A program made the position numbers and the translations under genes. The notes beneath the pieces are model-generated. The model was not told the DNA's origin. It did not search any database and was given only the letters and a program-made list of their open reading frames with translations. Source: Litchfieldella rifensis (lineage in GTDB: Bacteria > Pseudomonadota > Gammaproteobacteria > Pseudomonadales > Halomonadaceae). Taken from it: 64,000 bases of DNA. The DNA lies in the NCBI RefSeq assembly GCF_042646605.1, contig NZ_JBHRUG010000027.1, positions 350,620 to 414,619 on the forward strand, in the 5' to 3' direction. Of the stretch, positions 33,784 through 42,050 are shown in pieces (position 1 is the first letter of the stretch; every line of letters begins with the position of its first letter).

Positions 33784-36174
33784 ATGCTGGTCTACAGCGC
33801 CACCAAGCAGCAGTTCATTGATGACGTGCGAGCCAACGTCATCACCGACGCCATCGAGAACGAGGTGGCGCGCAAGCTGAATCGCAACTCACCTCGCAGT
33901 GAGGTGACCTCCTGGGAGAACTCCCTTCGCTTCATGATGAGCGTGCTGCTTGATGAGGGAATTCCCGCATCGGCAGGGGTGGCTATCGAGTACAACATCC
34001 CGCTGACCAACCGCCGTGTGGACTTTATCCTTACCGGTAAGAACCACCAGCGTGACGATGCCGCCGTCATTGTGGAGTTGAAACAGTGGCAGTCCGTTGA
34101 GGTGACGAAAAAGGATGCCATTGTGCGTACCCAGTTGGGTTCCAGTATTCGCGAAACCAACCATCCCTCGTATCAGGCGTGGTCCTATGCGGCGCTGATC
34201 GAAGATTACAACGAGACAGTGCGCTCCGAGTCCATCAGCTTGGTGCCCTGTGCCTACCTTCACAACATGAAGCAGGCAGACGCCATCAATGACCCCTTCT
34301 ACGAACACCACACCCGCCGTGCCCCGATTTTCATTTCGCGCGACGCCATGCGGCTTTCCGAGTTCCTGAGCCAGCACATCAAGTACGGTGACAGTAACGA
34401 CATCATGTATCGCATCGAGCATGGCGTGATCAAGCCGAGCAAAAACCTGGCGGATGCGCTGGCGTCGATGATGCGGGGCAATGCCGAGTTTCTGATGATC
34501 GATGATCAGAAGCTGGTCTATGAAACCGCGATCGACCTTGCGCACCGTGCAGGCAACGGAAACAAGCAGTGCCTCATCGTCAAGGGCGGTCCTGGGACTG
34601 GCAAGTCCGTGGTGGCGATCAACCTGCTGGTGGAGCTGACCAACCGCGAGATGATGACGCAGTACGTGACACGTAACTCGGCTCCACGTGAGGTATTCAA
34701 GAAGAAGCTGACAGGCACCCGAAAGAAAACCCATATCGATAACCTCTTCAAAGGCTCGGGAAGTTACGTGAGCACCGAGCCAGATACCTTCCACGCGCTT
34801 ATCGTGGATGAGGCCCACCGCCTGAATGAAAAGTCCGGCATGTACCAGAACATGGGAGAGAGCCAGATCAAGGAAGTGATCACGGCTTCCCGGCTATCGG
34901 TATTCTTCATTGATGAAGCGCAGCGAGTAACGCTGAAGGATGTGGGCACGGTAGAAGAGATCAAGCGTCGAGCAGAGGAGTGTGGGGCTGACGTGCAGGA
35001 GCTTGAGCTGGCATCTCAGTTTCGCTGCAACGGCTCTGATGGCTATCTGGCGTGGCTTGATCACGCGCTTCAGGTTCGCACTACGGCCAACACCGATTTG
35101 GATGACATCGATTACGACTTCCAGGTCTTTGATGACCCCAGCGCGCTGCGTCGAGCCATTCTTGAAAAGAATCGCAAGGCCAACAAGGCACGCATGGTGG
35201 CGGGATACTGCTGGCCTTGGACGAGCAAGAAGGACAAGCATGCCATGGATATCGTCTTTGCTGAGTATGGCTTCGCTGCCCAGTGGAACCTGGATGACGA
35301 CGGCATGCTCTGGGCTATCGCCGATGGGTCAGCAGAGCAGGTAGGTTGCATCCACACTTGCCAGGGCCTGGAGTTCGACTACGTCGGCGTTATCATCGGG
35401 GATGACTTTGTGATTCGCGACGGTCGCGTGGTAACCGATGCCGGGAAAAGGGCAGGACAGGACCGTTCCGTTCACGGGTACAAGACACTGCTCAAGGAGG
35501 AACCTGAGCGGGCGAAGGCTCTGGCAGACCAGATCATCAAGAACACCTACCGCACTCTGATGACGCGGGGGCAGAAGGGCTGTTATGTCTATGCAACGGA
35601 CCCCGAGACCTGTGAGTACTTCGCAGCCTTTGTACGTTCCCGCACTAAGGCTGAGCATCCAGCTATGCTCGATGAAGCCGAGGTGTTAGACGGCCTACAC
35701 CTTCCTATCGTGACACGAGAGCTGGCAGAGCCGTTTGAGCGCCATGTGCCTGTCTACGATCTGAGCATTGCCGCTGGCGAGTTCAGTGACATGCAGATCG
35801 CTGAAGCTGAGCACTGGGTCGAGCTCCCTGACTTTATGCGGGCAAGCCCTGACCTGTTTGTCAGCCGGGTAGTGGGTGAGTCGATGAACCGGCGTATTCC
35901 CAATGGCGCCTGGTGTTTATTCCGTGCAAATCCTGGCGGCACGCGTCAGGGCAAGATCGTTGTGGTACAGCATCGAGCCATTGAGGACCCGGATCATGGC
36001 GGCAGCTTCACGGTGAAGCTGTACCAGAGCGAAAAGATCGAGGAATACGGCGAGTTCGTGAACCAGCGTATCGTCCTGAAGCCACAGACCAACGCCTTCG
36101 GTTACAAGGACATCGTGCTCGAGGACGAACTTGAGGACCTGAAGGTCATAGGCGAGTTTCTCTTCGTGCTATGA
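33784..36174 (+). CDS. DUF2075 ATPase fused to a nuclease-like N-terminus and a LexA/UmuD-type S24 self-cleavage module
   Basis: 796 residues in three parts. Residues 1-150: PD-(D/E)XK-like core, Asp80 (RRVDFIL) and Glu98-Leu-Lys100 (VIVELKQW). Residues 230-650: DUF2075/Schlafen-type P-loop helicase domain, Walker A GGPGTGKS (268-275), Walker B LIVDEAHRLN, a second VFFIDEAQRV, an SQFRCNGSDGY motif, and CIHTCQGLEFDYVGVI near the end. Residues 655-796: peptidase S24-like, with putative cleavage bond Ala664-Gly665 (IAAGEFSD), catalytic Ser700 (VVGESMNRR) and Lys745 (FTVKLY). The cleavage-to-Ser spacing equals that of LexA. Probably nucleic-acid-triggered defence enzyme with SOS-like control; a MazG-like gene follows after 99 bases. 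Confidence 0.8.
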   Translation: MLVYSATKQQFIDDVRANVITDAIENEVARKLNRNSPRSEVTSWENSLRFMMSVLLDEGIPASAGVAIEYNIPLTNRRVDFILTGKNHQRDDAAVIVELKQWQSVEVTKKDAIVRTQLGSSIRETNHPSYQAWSYAALIEDYNETVRSESISLVPCAYLHNMKQADAINDPFYEHHTRRAPIFISRDAMRLSEFLSQHIKYGDSNDIMYRIEHGVIKPSKNLADALASMMRGNAEFLMIDDQKLVYETAIDLAHRAGNGNKQCLIVKGGPGTGKSVVAINLLVELTNREMMTQYVTRNSAPREVFKKKLTGTRKKTHIDNLFKGSGSYVSTEPDTFHALIVDEAHRLNEKSGMYQNMGESQIKEVITASRLSVFFIDEAQRVTLKDVGTVEEIKRRAEECGADVQELELASQFRCNGSDGYLAWLDHALQVRTTANTDLDDIDYDFQVFDDPSALRRAILEKNRKANKARMVAGYCWPWTSKKDKHAMDIVFAEYGFAAQWNLDDDGMLWAIADGSAEQVGCIHTCQGLEFDYVGVIIGDDFVIRDGRVVTDAGKRAGQDRSVHGYKTLLKEEPERAKALADQIIKNTYRTLMTRGQKGCYVYATDPETCEYFAAFVRSRTKAEHPAMLDEAEVLDGLHLPIVTRELAEPFERHVPVYDLSIAAGEFSDMQIAEAEHWVELPDFMRASPDLFVSRVVGESMNRRIPNGAWCLFRANPGGTRQGKIVVVQHRAIEDPDHGGSFTVKLYQSEKIEEYGEFVNQRIVLKPQTNAFGYKDIVLEDELEDLKVIGEFLFVL

Positions 36175-36273
36175 GGCCCTCTGAGCCGATCCACCTGGAC
36201 TCAGGCTGGATACCGAGCAGTAGAGCAGGCATGCTTTCAGCAATCCAAGACAGCAGAACTAGGTGAGTCCCTC

Positions 36274-36630
36274 ATGTCCGACCCGTTCAAGCAGCTACAC
36301 GATGCCATGGATCAGTTTGCCACCGAGCGAGACTGGGACCAGTTCCATTCGCCCAAGAACCTGGCTATGGCGCTGACGGTGGAGGCAGCTGAGCTGCAAG
36401 AATGCTTTCAGTGGCTGACCGAAGCGCAGTCCAAAGAGCTGGATGAACAACAACTCGCCGCCGTGCGTGACGAAATTGCCGATGTTCAGCTCTACCTGAT
36501 CCGTTTAGCAGGCAAGCTGGGCGTGGATATCGAAGCGGCATGCTGGGCGAAGATGGAAAAGAATGCGGAGAAATATCCCTCCGACCAAGTGAAAGGAAGT
36601 GCGAAAAAGTACACGCACTATCAAGATTAA
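36274..36630 (+). CDS. MazG-like nucleotide pyrophosphohydrolase
   Basis: 118 residues from ATG 36274. All-alpha NTP pyrophosphatase of the MazG/RS21-C6 type: HSPKNLAMALTVEAAELQEC (ExxE metal motif in VEAAELQE) and VRDEIADVQLYLIRLAGKLG (second metal motif ExxD). Hydrolyses (d)NTPs to monophosphates, possibly a modified or alarm nucleotide. It directly follows the DUF2075 gene and nothing else is near, so the two are probably one functional unit. House-cleaning is the alternative role. Confidence 0.85.
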   Translation: MSDPFKQLHDAMDQFATERDWDQFHSPKNLAMALTVEAAELQECFQWLTEAQSKELDEQQLAAVRDEIADVQLYLIRLAGKLGVDIEAACWAKMEKNAEKYPSDQVKGSAKKYTHYQD

Positions 36631-36932
36631 CGTGATGTGCGGCCGCTTCGCTCTCTTCAGTGATTTCCCCAGCTTAGCGTCGTCCCTCAAGCTGCCGCCC
36701 CGCTAAAACGTTGCGCCGGGCACGTGGATGTGAGCGCGGTGCGTCGATGTCGACCAACTGATCCTGCAACCGCTGTGGTGGGGCTACCCTGTGGCCTGAG
36801 CAGGGCCGAAGATGCAGTCGTTGGTTTAAAATATATGCTGAAAACGGCCTACAATGGCGATTTTGTGTTTGAAAATAAACCGGTGTGGTTTACTCTTAAC
36901 TCTGAAGAGGGAATTTAAGGCCGCTTTTTCAC
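36631..36932. other. 302-bp intergenic region with the abiE promoter
   Basis: No convincing gene; a short ORF at 36724-36918 lacks a ribosome site. The right third is AT-rich, unlike its surroundings, and holds the inverted repeat described separately and two copies of GAAAATAAACC (36871-36881 and about 36933-36945). Confidence 0.5.
36876..36892. promoter_or_regulatory. Inverted repeat ahead of abiE genes, probable AbiEi operator
   Basis: TAAACC-ggtgt-GGTTTA. AbiEi antitoxins autorepress by binding inverted repeats in their promoter; this perfect 6-bp dyad 40 bases before the antitoxin start is the best candidate. Confidence 0.6.
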
Positions 36933-37709
36933 GTGAAAATAAACCATCTGCTGCACAAGATCCCGTATGGCGCCGTCGTTACGACCGCCTGGCTTGCATC
37001 ACATGGCGTCACCTCGGATCAGGCGCGTAAGCTGGCTGGCAGTGGCTGGCTGCAACGCGTGGGGCACGGCGCCTACTGCCAAGCGGGGGAGCCTCTTACT
37101 TGGGAGAGCGCCGTTTTCGCCCTGCAGGCAAGCGACGACTCTGGGGTGCCACCGCTTTGGCCGGGTGGCCAGACAGCCCTGGCATTGCACGGCTTTGTCC
37201 ACTATCTGCCCATGGGGGAGCACACAACGCACCTGTATGGCAAGGAGGCCGCTCGGCTGCCCCGATGGTTGAGTGACGCCGAGTGGGCAGGGCGAATGGT
37301 GCTCCACTCGGAAAAGGGCCTACCAGTGCAGCTTCCCGGTAGCTTCACGGACTACGCGCCGGATGGCAGGGCCTTCAGCTTGCAGGTATCGACCCCCGAG
37401 CGAGCGGTCCTGGAGTGGATCGCCGTGACGCCGAATGAGCTGCTGTTCAGCAGTGAGCTGGTGGACACCTTCGGCGGGCTTAACACGATGCGTCCGCGCC
37501 GGCTGCAGGCATTGCTGGAGGGATGCCGTTCGGTGAGAACCAAGCGGGCCTTTCTGGTGCTGGCTCGCTACGCCGGGCATGCCTGGTACGGTCGTCTGGA
37601 ACCACATCGACTGGACCTCGGCAAAGGCAAGCGGCAGCTCTGCCAGGGCGGCAAGCTGGACAGGGAATATCACGTTACGGTGCCGGAGGCTTTCCTGCAT
37701 GCCGATTGA
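36933..37709 (+). CDS. abiEi: AbiEi-type antitoxin and transcriptional regulator
   Basis: 258 residues. Type IV antitoxin of the AbiE abortive-infection system. N-terminal winged helix (HKIPYGAVVTTAWLASHGVT and QARKLAGSGWLQRVGHGAYC), then the AbiEi_3-like C-terminal region with GQTALALHGFVHYLP, STPERAVLEWIAVTPNELLF and EGCRSVRTKRAFLVLARYAG. Translated overlapping the toxin gene by 11 bases, so synthesis is coupled. GC-rich, unlike the ATPase block further right. Confidence 0.88.
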   Translation: MKINHLLHKIPYGAVVTTAWLASHGVTSDQARKLAGSGWLQRVGHGAYCQAGEPLTWESAVFALQASDDSGVPPLWPGGQTALALHGFVHYLPMGEHTTHLYGKEAARLPRWLSDAEWAGRMVLHSEKGLPVQLPGSFTDYAPDGRAFSLQVSTPERAVLEWIAVTPNELLFSSELVDTFGGLNTMRPRRLQALLEGCRSVRTKRAFLVLARYAGHAWYGRLEPHRLDLGKGKRQLCQGGKLDREYHVTVPEAFLHAD

Positions 37710-38619
37710 AGCTCGCTACCACGAACAGGTCAGGCTGCTGGTCTCGCTGCTGCCGTTTCTCAATGACGAGCCGTGCTTCGCCCTCAAGGGCGGCACGGCC
37801 ATCAACCTCTTCGTGCAGCCGTTTCCGCGTCTCTCTGTCGATATCGACCTGGCCTACCTGCCGCTGGAACCCCGTGACGAGGCCCTGCGACGCTGTCGCG
37901 AGGCGCTGCAGCGACTGGCAGAGGCCTTCAGTGCCCGTCTGCCAGGCGTGCGGGCCGAGCTTCAGGACAATCGCCGAGACGAGCTGAGGATCCTGGTGCG
38001 CCAGGGGCATAGCCAGGTGAAGGTGGAAGTATCACCGGTGCTACGTGGCACCCTGCACCCGCCTCAGGAGCGCGATGTCGTTGAAGCCGTAGAGGACGAG
38101 TACGGCTTTGCGGCGGTGCAGGTGGTGTCACTGCCGGACCTGTACGGTGGCAAGATCTGCGCCGCGCTGGATCGCCAGCACCCCCGGGACCTCTTCGATG
38201 TGAAGCTGCTTCTGAACCAGGGCGGCCTGGATCGAAGCGTATTCGAAGGCTTCCTGGTCTATCTGCTAGGACATCCCAGGCCCTTGAATGAAGTGATCAA
38301 CCCGCGACTGAAACCGCTGGATGACGTCTACCGACAGGAATTTGTCGGGATGGCCAGAGCCGATATCCCGTTGCAGCAGTTGGAGAACGCCCGGCGCGAA
38401 CTTCTGAGGCGGCTGGGCCAGCTGATGACGGATGAGGATGTTCGCTTCCTTCTAACCTTCAAGCAGGGGGCGCCTGACTGGGCGCTGCTTCAGCTGCCGG
38501 GCGTTGAACGGCTGCCTGCCGTGCGTTGGAAGCTCGCCAACATCCAGAAGATGCAGCCTGACAAGCACCGTCAGTCACTGGAGCTGTTGGAGCAGGCCTT
38601 GGGTAGGCTTCGCGAATAA
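37699..38619 (+). CDS. abiEii: AbiEii-type nucleotidyltransferase toxin
   Basis: 306 residues from ATG 37699; an ORF reading back to 37579 lies in the antitoxin gene. DUF1814/AbiEii nucleotidyltransferase: FALKGGTAINLF (G31-G32-T) and SVDIDL (Asp48, Asp50), then VEVSPVLRG, YGGKICAALDRQHPRDLFDV, the conserved basic-acidic pair of the family. It is expected to modify and inactivate an RNA (tRNA acceptor ends in characterised homologues), arresting growth on phage infection. Complete in length. Confidence 0.9.
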   Translation: MPIEARYHEQVRLLVSLLPFLNDEPCFALKGGTAINLFVQPFPRLSVDIDLAYLPLEPRDEALRRCREALQRLAEAFSARLPGVRAELQDNRRDELRILVRQGHSQVKVEVSPVLRGTLHPPQERDVVEAVEDEYGFAAVQVVSLPDLYGGKICAALDRQHPRDLFDVKLLLNQGGLDRSVFEGFLVYLLGHPRPLNEVINPRLKPLDDVYRQEFVGMARADIPLQQLENARRELLRRLGQLMTDEDVRFLLTFKQGAPDWALLQLPGVERLPAVRWKLANIQKMQPDKHRQSLELLEQALGRLRE

Positions 38620-38719
38620 TGGCTGGGGCCCAGGTGGTATAACGGCCTAAGTAGACTTCTCCTTATATCTCTGAGGCGCTAGGCTGTTACACATAATTAC
38701 GCCAGGCGCAGGGGATGAC

Positions 38720-39110
38720 ATGGCGAACAGCAGGGAAGCTCAGTGCCAGTGGGGCATCGCCAAGGCCATGACCGCCCACGGCTGGAAGGCTGGTAAGGCC
38801 GGCAGCTACAACCGTAAGGGGGAGTACGTCAGCGAGCTGGAACTGCCTCACTACCGCCTCATCAAGCGTGAGGAGGAACGCTTGCGCCTGGAAGTGGCTG
38901 AGGGCGACTACGGTCCTTACCTCGGTTAGCGATGTCCGCTCAGGCGAGCTCCACGACCCCGAGAAGCCGCACTTTGCCAATGGCATCGCCGACCGCATCG
39001 AACGCGACGAAGCGGTGATGGCCCAGTTGCGAAACCACAGCGAAGATCAGGTGATGCACGGCCTGTTCCCGAAGAAGGTCTCCAACTTTAGAGTGGGCCT
39101 TAGCGTGAAG
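38720..39110 (+). pseudogene. Remnant of a type I restriction HsdR-like gene
   Basis: ATG 38720 opens a 69-residue piece (MANSREAQCQWGIAKAMTAH then GWKAGKAGSYNRKGEYVSEL) like the extreme N-terminus of HsdR. After a stop and frame change, 38960-39080 reads HFANGIADRIERDEAVMAQL with RNHSEDQVMHGLFPKKV, like the extreme C-terminus (the variant of NSxEQxMxGDFP). The whole ATPase middle is deleted. Its presence between AbiE and the Septu-like pair shows that the same slot once carried a restriction system. Confidence 0.55.
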
Positions 39111-39203
39111 ACTCAGAGATGAGCTGCGGTGTAGCCTTTTATTAATAAGGCGTCGGGTGTTTTGGAGAGTGTGTTGTTTTTTTTAATCTCTTGAGTTGTT
39201 TTT

Positions 39204-40889
39204 ATGGGCAATGAAAATTTGGAAGAAAGCAAGGGTTTAGACTTTAAAATCTATTTTGTAATGGATGACATAAAGTTCCATCCAGCAAGTCTTCCCGCAA
39301 TTGTCTTTTCTCCGGTTGAAGATAGCTGGAACGATTTTAGATATAAGTGTAGGTACAAATACCTTATCACGTTCGGTGATCATCGAGAAAATATTGAGGG
39401 GCAGGTGTTTCTGGGATTTTTGTCGGTCGACAAGAATATTGATGATAGTGGCCGTATATCCCTGGAATCCAATATGGTTGAGGCACATGAGCTACCCCCT
39501 TTCTTTACTCTTCAGGGAGGAATGGAAAGTTATCGTCACTTTGTTCGTGAGCATGGAGCGAAAGATTCTGAACTTTTCTTATTAGCGTTAAACGATCTGG
39601 TTGCTTCTAGACGGGTTGCTAAGCGATCAAAGCTGGTCGAAGAAGCCATGAAAACCGATGTGTTTAGCTTAGCCTTCATGAGGGACTCAGAGCGCTTTTT
39701 TGCATTTCATAATGCGGACTCGGTTCTTGATGGATTAGAGAGGGAAGACTTCTCTAGAATTTCAACAAATCTTTCACTGACTTACGAAATTGCAGGATAC
39801 CATGAGCATCATCATCTCGACTTGAAATTCGATACAGATAGCATATTGCCAAAAAGAATAAGTGTTCTTATTGGTCGAAACGGTCTAGGGAAAAGTCAAG
39901 CGCTTTATAATATTGTTAGATCCCTAATTAAAGGAGATGGGTTGTTTTCTGATCATGAACTTGGTCGGCCCATGATTAGCCGTTTACTTGCCATAGCGAC
40001 ACCTGGTGAAACGGTAAATACCTTTCCACCTGAGAGAGCCAATAAACGGATTAAATATCGACGATTGATACTCAACAGAGGTGCACGGTCCAAGCCTTCC
40101 AGAGGATTCTGTGATCTTTGTGTTCAACTGGTACGATCTGAAGAGTTTATCGGTGAGCATGACCGCTGGGAGTTGTTTAAAGAAAGCGTGAAATTCTTTC
40201 CCAAAATAGAGAATGTTGTAATACCTTTGAGTAAAGCTGTCTCAGTCCAAGCTGGTCACGTTATTAAAGACAAAGGCAAGCACTACGTTCCTCTTTTAAA
40301 GTTAGATCAGGGGGGAGAGCAAGCAAACCTCGAGGTTCTAGGGGCAGTCATTAGCAATGCAAATCCAATGCTGTACATTGATGGGGATGTTTTTCCCCTA
40401 AGCAGTGGTCAGCTGGCATTTATTAAATTTGTTGTTCAAGCTTGTTTGTTCGTGGAGAATGGAACTCTTGTTTTACTCGATGAACCAGAAACACACCTTC
40501 ATCCAAACTTTGTTTCGAGTTTTGTCAGGGTCTTGGATCGTTTGCTAAAATTAAGTGGGTCAATTTCAATTATTGCGACTCACTCAGCATATTTTGTCCG
40601 CGAGGTTACAAGAACTCAGGTGCTTGTATTTAAGGAGGGTGAGGGTGGTCAACTAAATATCCAGAATCCTAGGCTGAAGACCTTTGGTGCAGATGTGGGG
40701 GCGATTTCATATTTTGTTTTTGAAGATGAAATCACCAATGCATTGGTTGAAGATATATTAGAACAGTTCCCTGAGTCCTTAGAATCTAGAAGATCATTGT
40801 TGAAGGAATTAGATGAAGAGCTGTCAGCCGATGTCGTTATGTACCTTCGTAGGAAATTGAATATGGAGGAAAAAAGTGAAGGGAATTAA
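39204..40889 (+). CDS. Septu-like ABC/AAA-type ATPase (PtuA-like)
   Basis: 561 residues. C-terminal two thirds is an SMC/Rad50-type ATPase: Walker A GRNGLGKS (224-231), signature-like FPLSSGQLAFIKFVVQA, Walker B with VLLDEPETHLHP (Asp426 to Glu429), and an ATHSAYF switch. The N-terminal 200 residues match no domain that I recognise. The HNH gene overlaps its end by 14 bases. ATPase plus HNH is the layout of Septu (PtuA/PtuB). AT-rich and foreign in codon use. The ribosome site before ATG 39204 is poor. Confidence 0.72.
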   Translation: MGNENLEESKGLDFKIYFVMDDIKFHPASLPAIVFSPVEDSWNDFRYKCRYKYLITFGDHRENIEGQVFLGFLSVDKNIDDSGRISLESNMVEAHELPPFFTLQGGMESYRHFVREHGAKDSELFLLALNDLVASRRVAKRSKLVEEAMKTDVFSLAFMRDSERFFAFHNADSVLDGLEREDFSRISTNLSLTYEIAGYHEHHHLDLKFDTDSILPKRISVLIGRNGLGKSQALYNIVRSLIKGDGLFSDHELGRPMISRLLAIATPGETVNTFPPERANKRIKYRRLILNRGARSKPSRGFCDLCVQLVRSEEFIGEHDRWELFKESVKFFPKIENVVIPLSKAVSVQAGHVIKDKGKHYVPLLKLDQGGEQANLEVLGAVISNANPMLYIDGDVFPLSSGQLAFIKFVVQACLFVENGTLVLLDEPETHLHPNFVSSFVRVLDRLLKLSGSISIIATHSAYFVREVTRTQVLVFKEGEGGQLNIQNPRLKTFGADVGAISYFVFEDEITNALVEDILEQFPESLESRRSLLKELDEELSADVVMYLRRKLNMEEKSEGN

Positions 40890-41730
40890 TCCACCCCCAG
40901 TCAACGATTTTGAAGAATTACAGTTATTGGCCGATAATGAAAGGTTGGGTAGCTATCCTGATCTAAGGAATGAATATACAAAGATTGTCAGCCAATATGA
41001 TGATTATATTCATCATGGTGGAGATCCTTGGAGCATAACTAAATTGCCTGTTGGCAATCGTCTTCAAAAAGCGTTGATAGCGCACTACAATCAGCCTCCG
41101 ACTGGACGTCTAAAATTTATAAACGAATATCGTCGTACCTTGTCACCGATCATATGCCCAATGTGTGGAGGATTTGGCAATGGGACATTGGACCACTACC
41201 TTCCCAAAGACGATTATCCCGAGTATTCTTTTTTTTCAAAAAATCTCGTTCCTGCCTGTAACTGCAATTCCTTGCGTGGGACTACAGTAAAGGGTAGGGC
41301 ATCGCCACAGAGAGTGATTCATCCATACTTCGATAATTTTTTGGAACAACGATTGTATCAATCTAATTTTAAGGGAAGTTTTGAAACGCCAAGTATATCT
41401 ATAGAAGTAATAGACGACAATCATCCTCAAGTAGCTCTTCTACAGTTCCACTTGGATGAAGTGATTTCTAATGATGCGACTCAAGGTTGGTTTGAGAAAT
41501 ATTGGAGCGATTTAAGCCAACGTGCTCACAATATATTGGATTTGGTTCTTCCTCCTACTGGGCAGGATGTGACGGGTGCTGAGTTGATGGGTTCCATTGA
41601 GAGGTATAGGAATTCCAAAGATAAAGAGTATGATACTTATAATAATTGGTTATCCATTTTTTATACTGGTTTGATGAACGATCAGGCTCGGGTGGATCAA
41701 TTGGCAATAATTATTAATACATCAAGGTGA
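40876..41730 (+). CDS. HNH endonuclease partner of the ATPase (PtuB-like)
   Basis: 284 residues from GTG 40876, five bases after GGAGGA. The HNH/treble-clef core is in the middle: Cys94-P-M-Cys97, Asp106-His107 (TLDHYLPKDDYPEYSFFSKN), Asn123, then PACNCNS (Cys128, Cys130, Asn131). Flanking regions are helical with no recognised domain. It would cut DNA when licensed by the ATPase during phage infection. Overlap with the ATPase gene indicates coupled translation. Confidence 0.75.
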   Translation: MKGINPPPVNDFEELQLLADNERLGSYPDLRNEYTKIVSQYDDYIHHGGDPWSITKLPVGNRLQKALIAHYNQPPTGRLKFINEYRRTLSPIICPMCGGFGNGTLDHYLPKDDYPEYSFFSKNLVPACNCNSLRGTTVKGRASPQRVIHPYFDNFLEQRLYQSNFKGSFETPSISIEVIDDNHPQVALLQFHLDEVISNDATQGWFEKYWSDLSQRAHNILDLVLPPTGQDVTGAELMGSIERYRNSKDKEYDTYNNWLSIFYTGLMNDQARVDQLAIIINTSR

Positions 41731-42050
41731 GTTGTTATGTTTCACAGAGTTTTGTTCTCTCTCGCACTAATTAATGTTATAAAAATGTAAGCGAAGAGAT
41801 TGTAAAGCGAAGAGATTGTAAGGCGGAGAGTTACTCGGTCCGATAAGCTGTTTTCGGGTGCACCTTCGCTGCTCACTGGCACGGCGCAAAGCCAAGCGTT
41901 CCACAGGACCGTCTAAAAGCCCGTCTCTGGCTAGTTTAAGAACTTTAGTCTACGCTGATAAAATGCTTTTCGTAGATGACGACCTAAAAAAAGCCTTTGA
42001 GTATCCTTAAGTAAAGGAAAAAAGCTTTTCAGGTTATTAGGTGAAGTCGA
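41731..42050. other. 320-bp intergenic region with a short tandem repeat
   Basis: No gene seen. GCGAAGAGATTGTAAA/G is repeated in tandem at 41791-41806 and 41807-41822, with a degenerate third unit. Likely holds the promoter of the helicase gene. Confidence 0.5.

Noticed and set aside
33889..34818. Minus-strand ORF of 309 codons inside the DUF2075 gene
   Set aside because: The plus strand has nuclease, Walker and S24 motifs in a single frame; the minus reading has none.
39204..41730. Retron-type system
   Set aside because: Some retrons use a PtuA/PtuB-like pair, but no reverse transcriptase or msr/msd-like sequence is present next to it.
41791..41831. CRISPR-like repeats
   Set aside because: Only two and a half 16-bp units without spacers; no cas genes in the window. 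No CRISPR array was seen anywhere.
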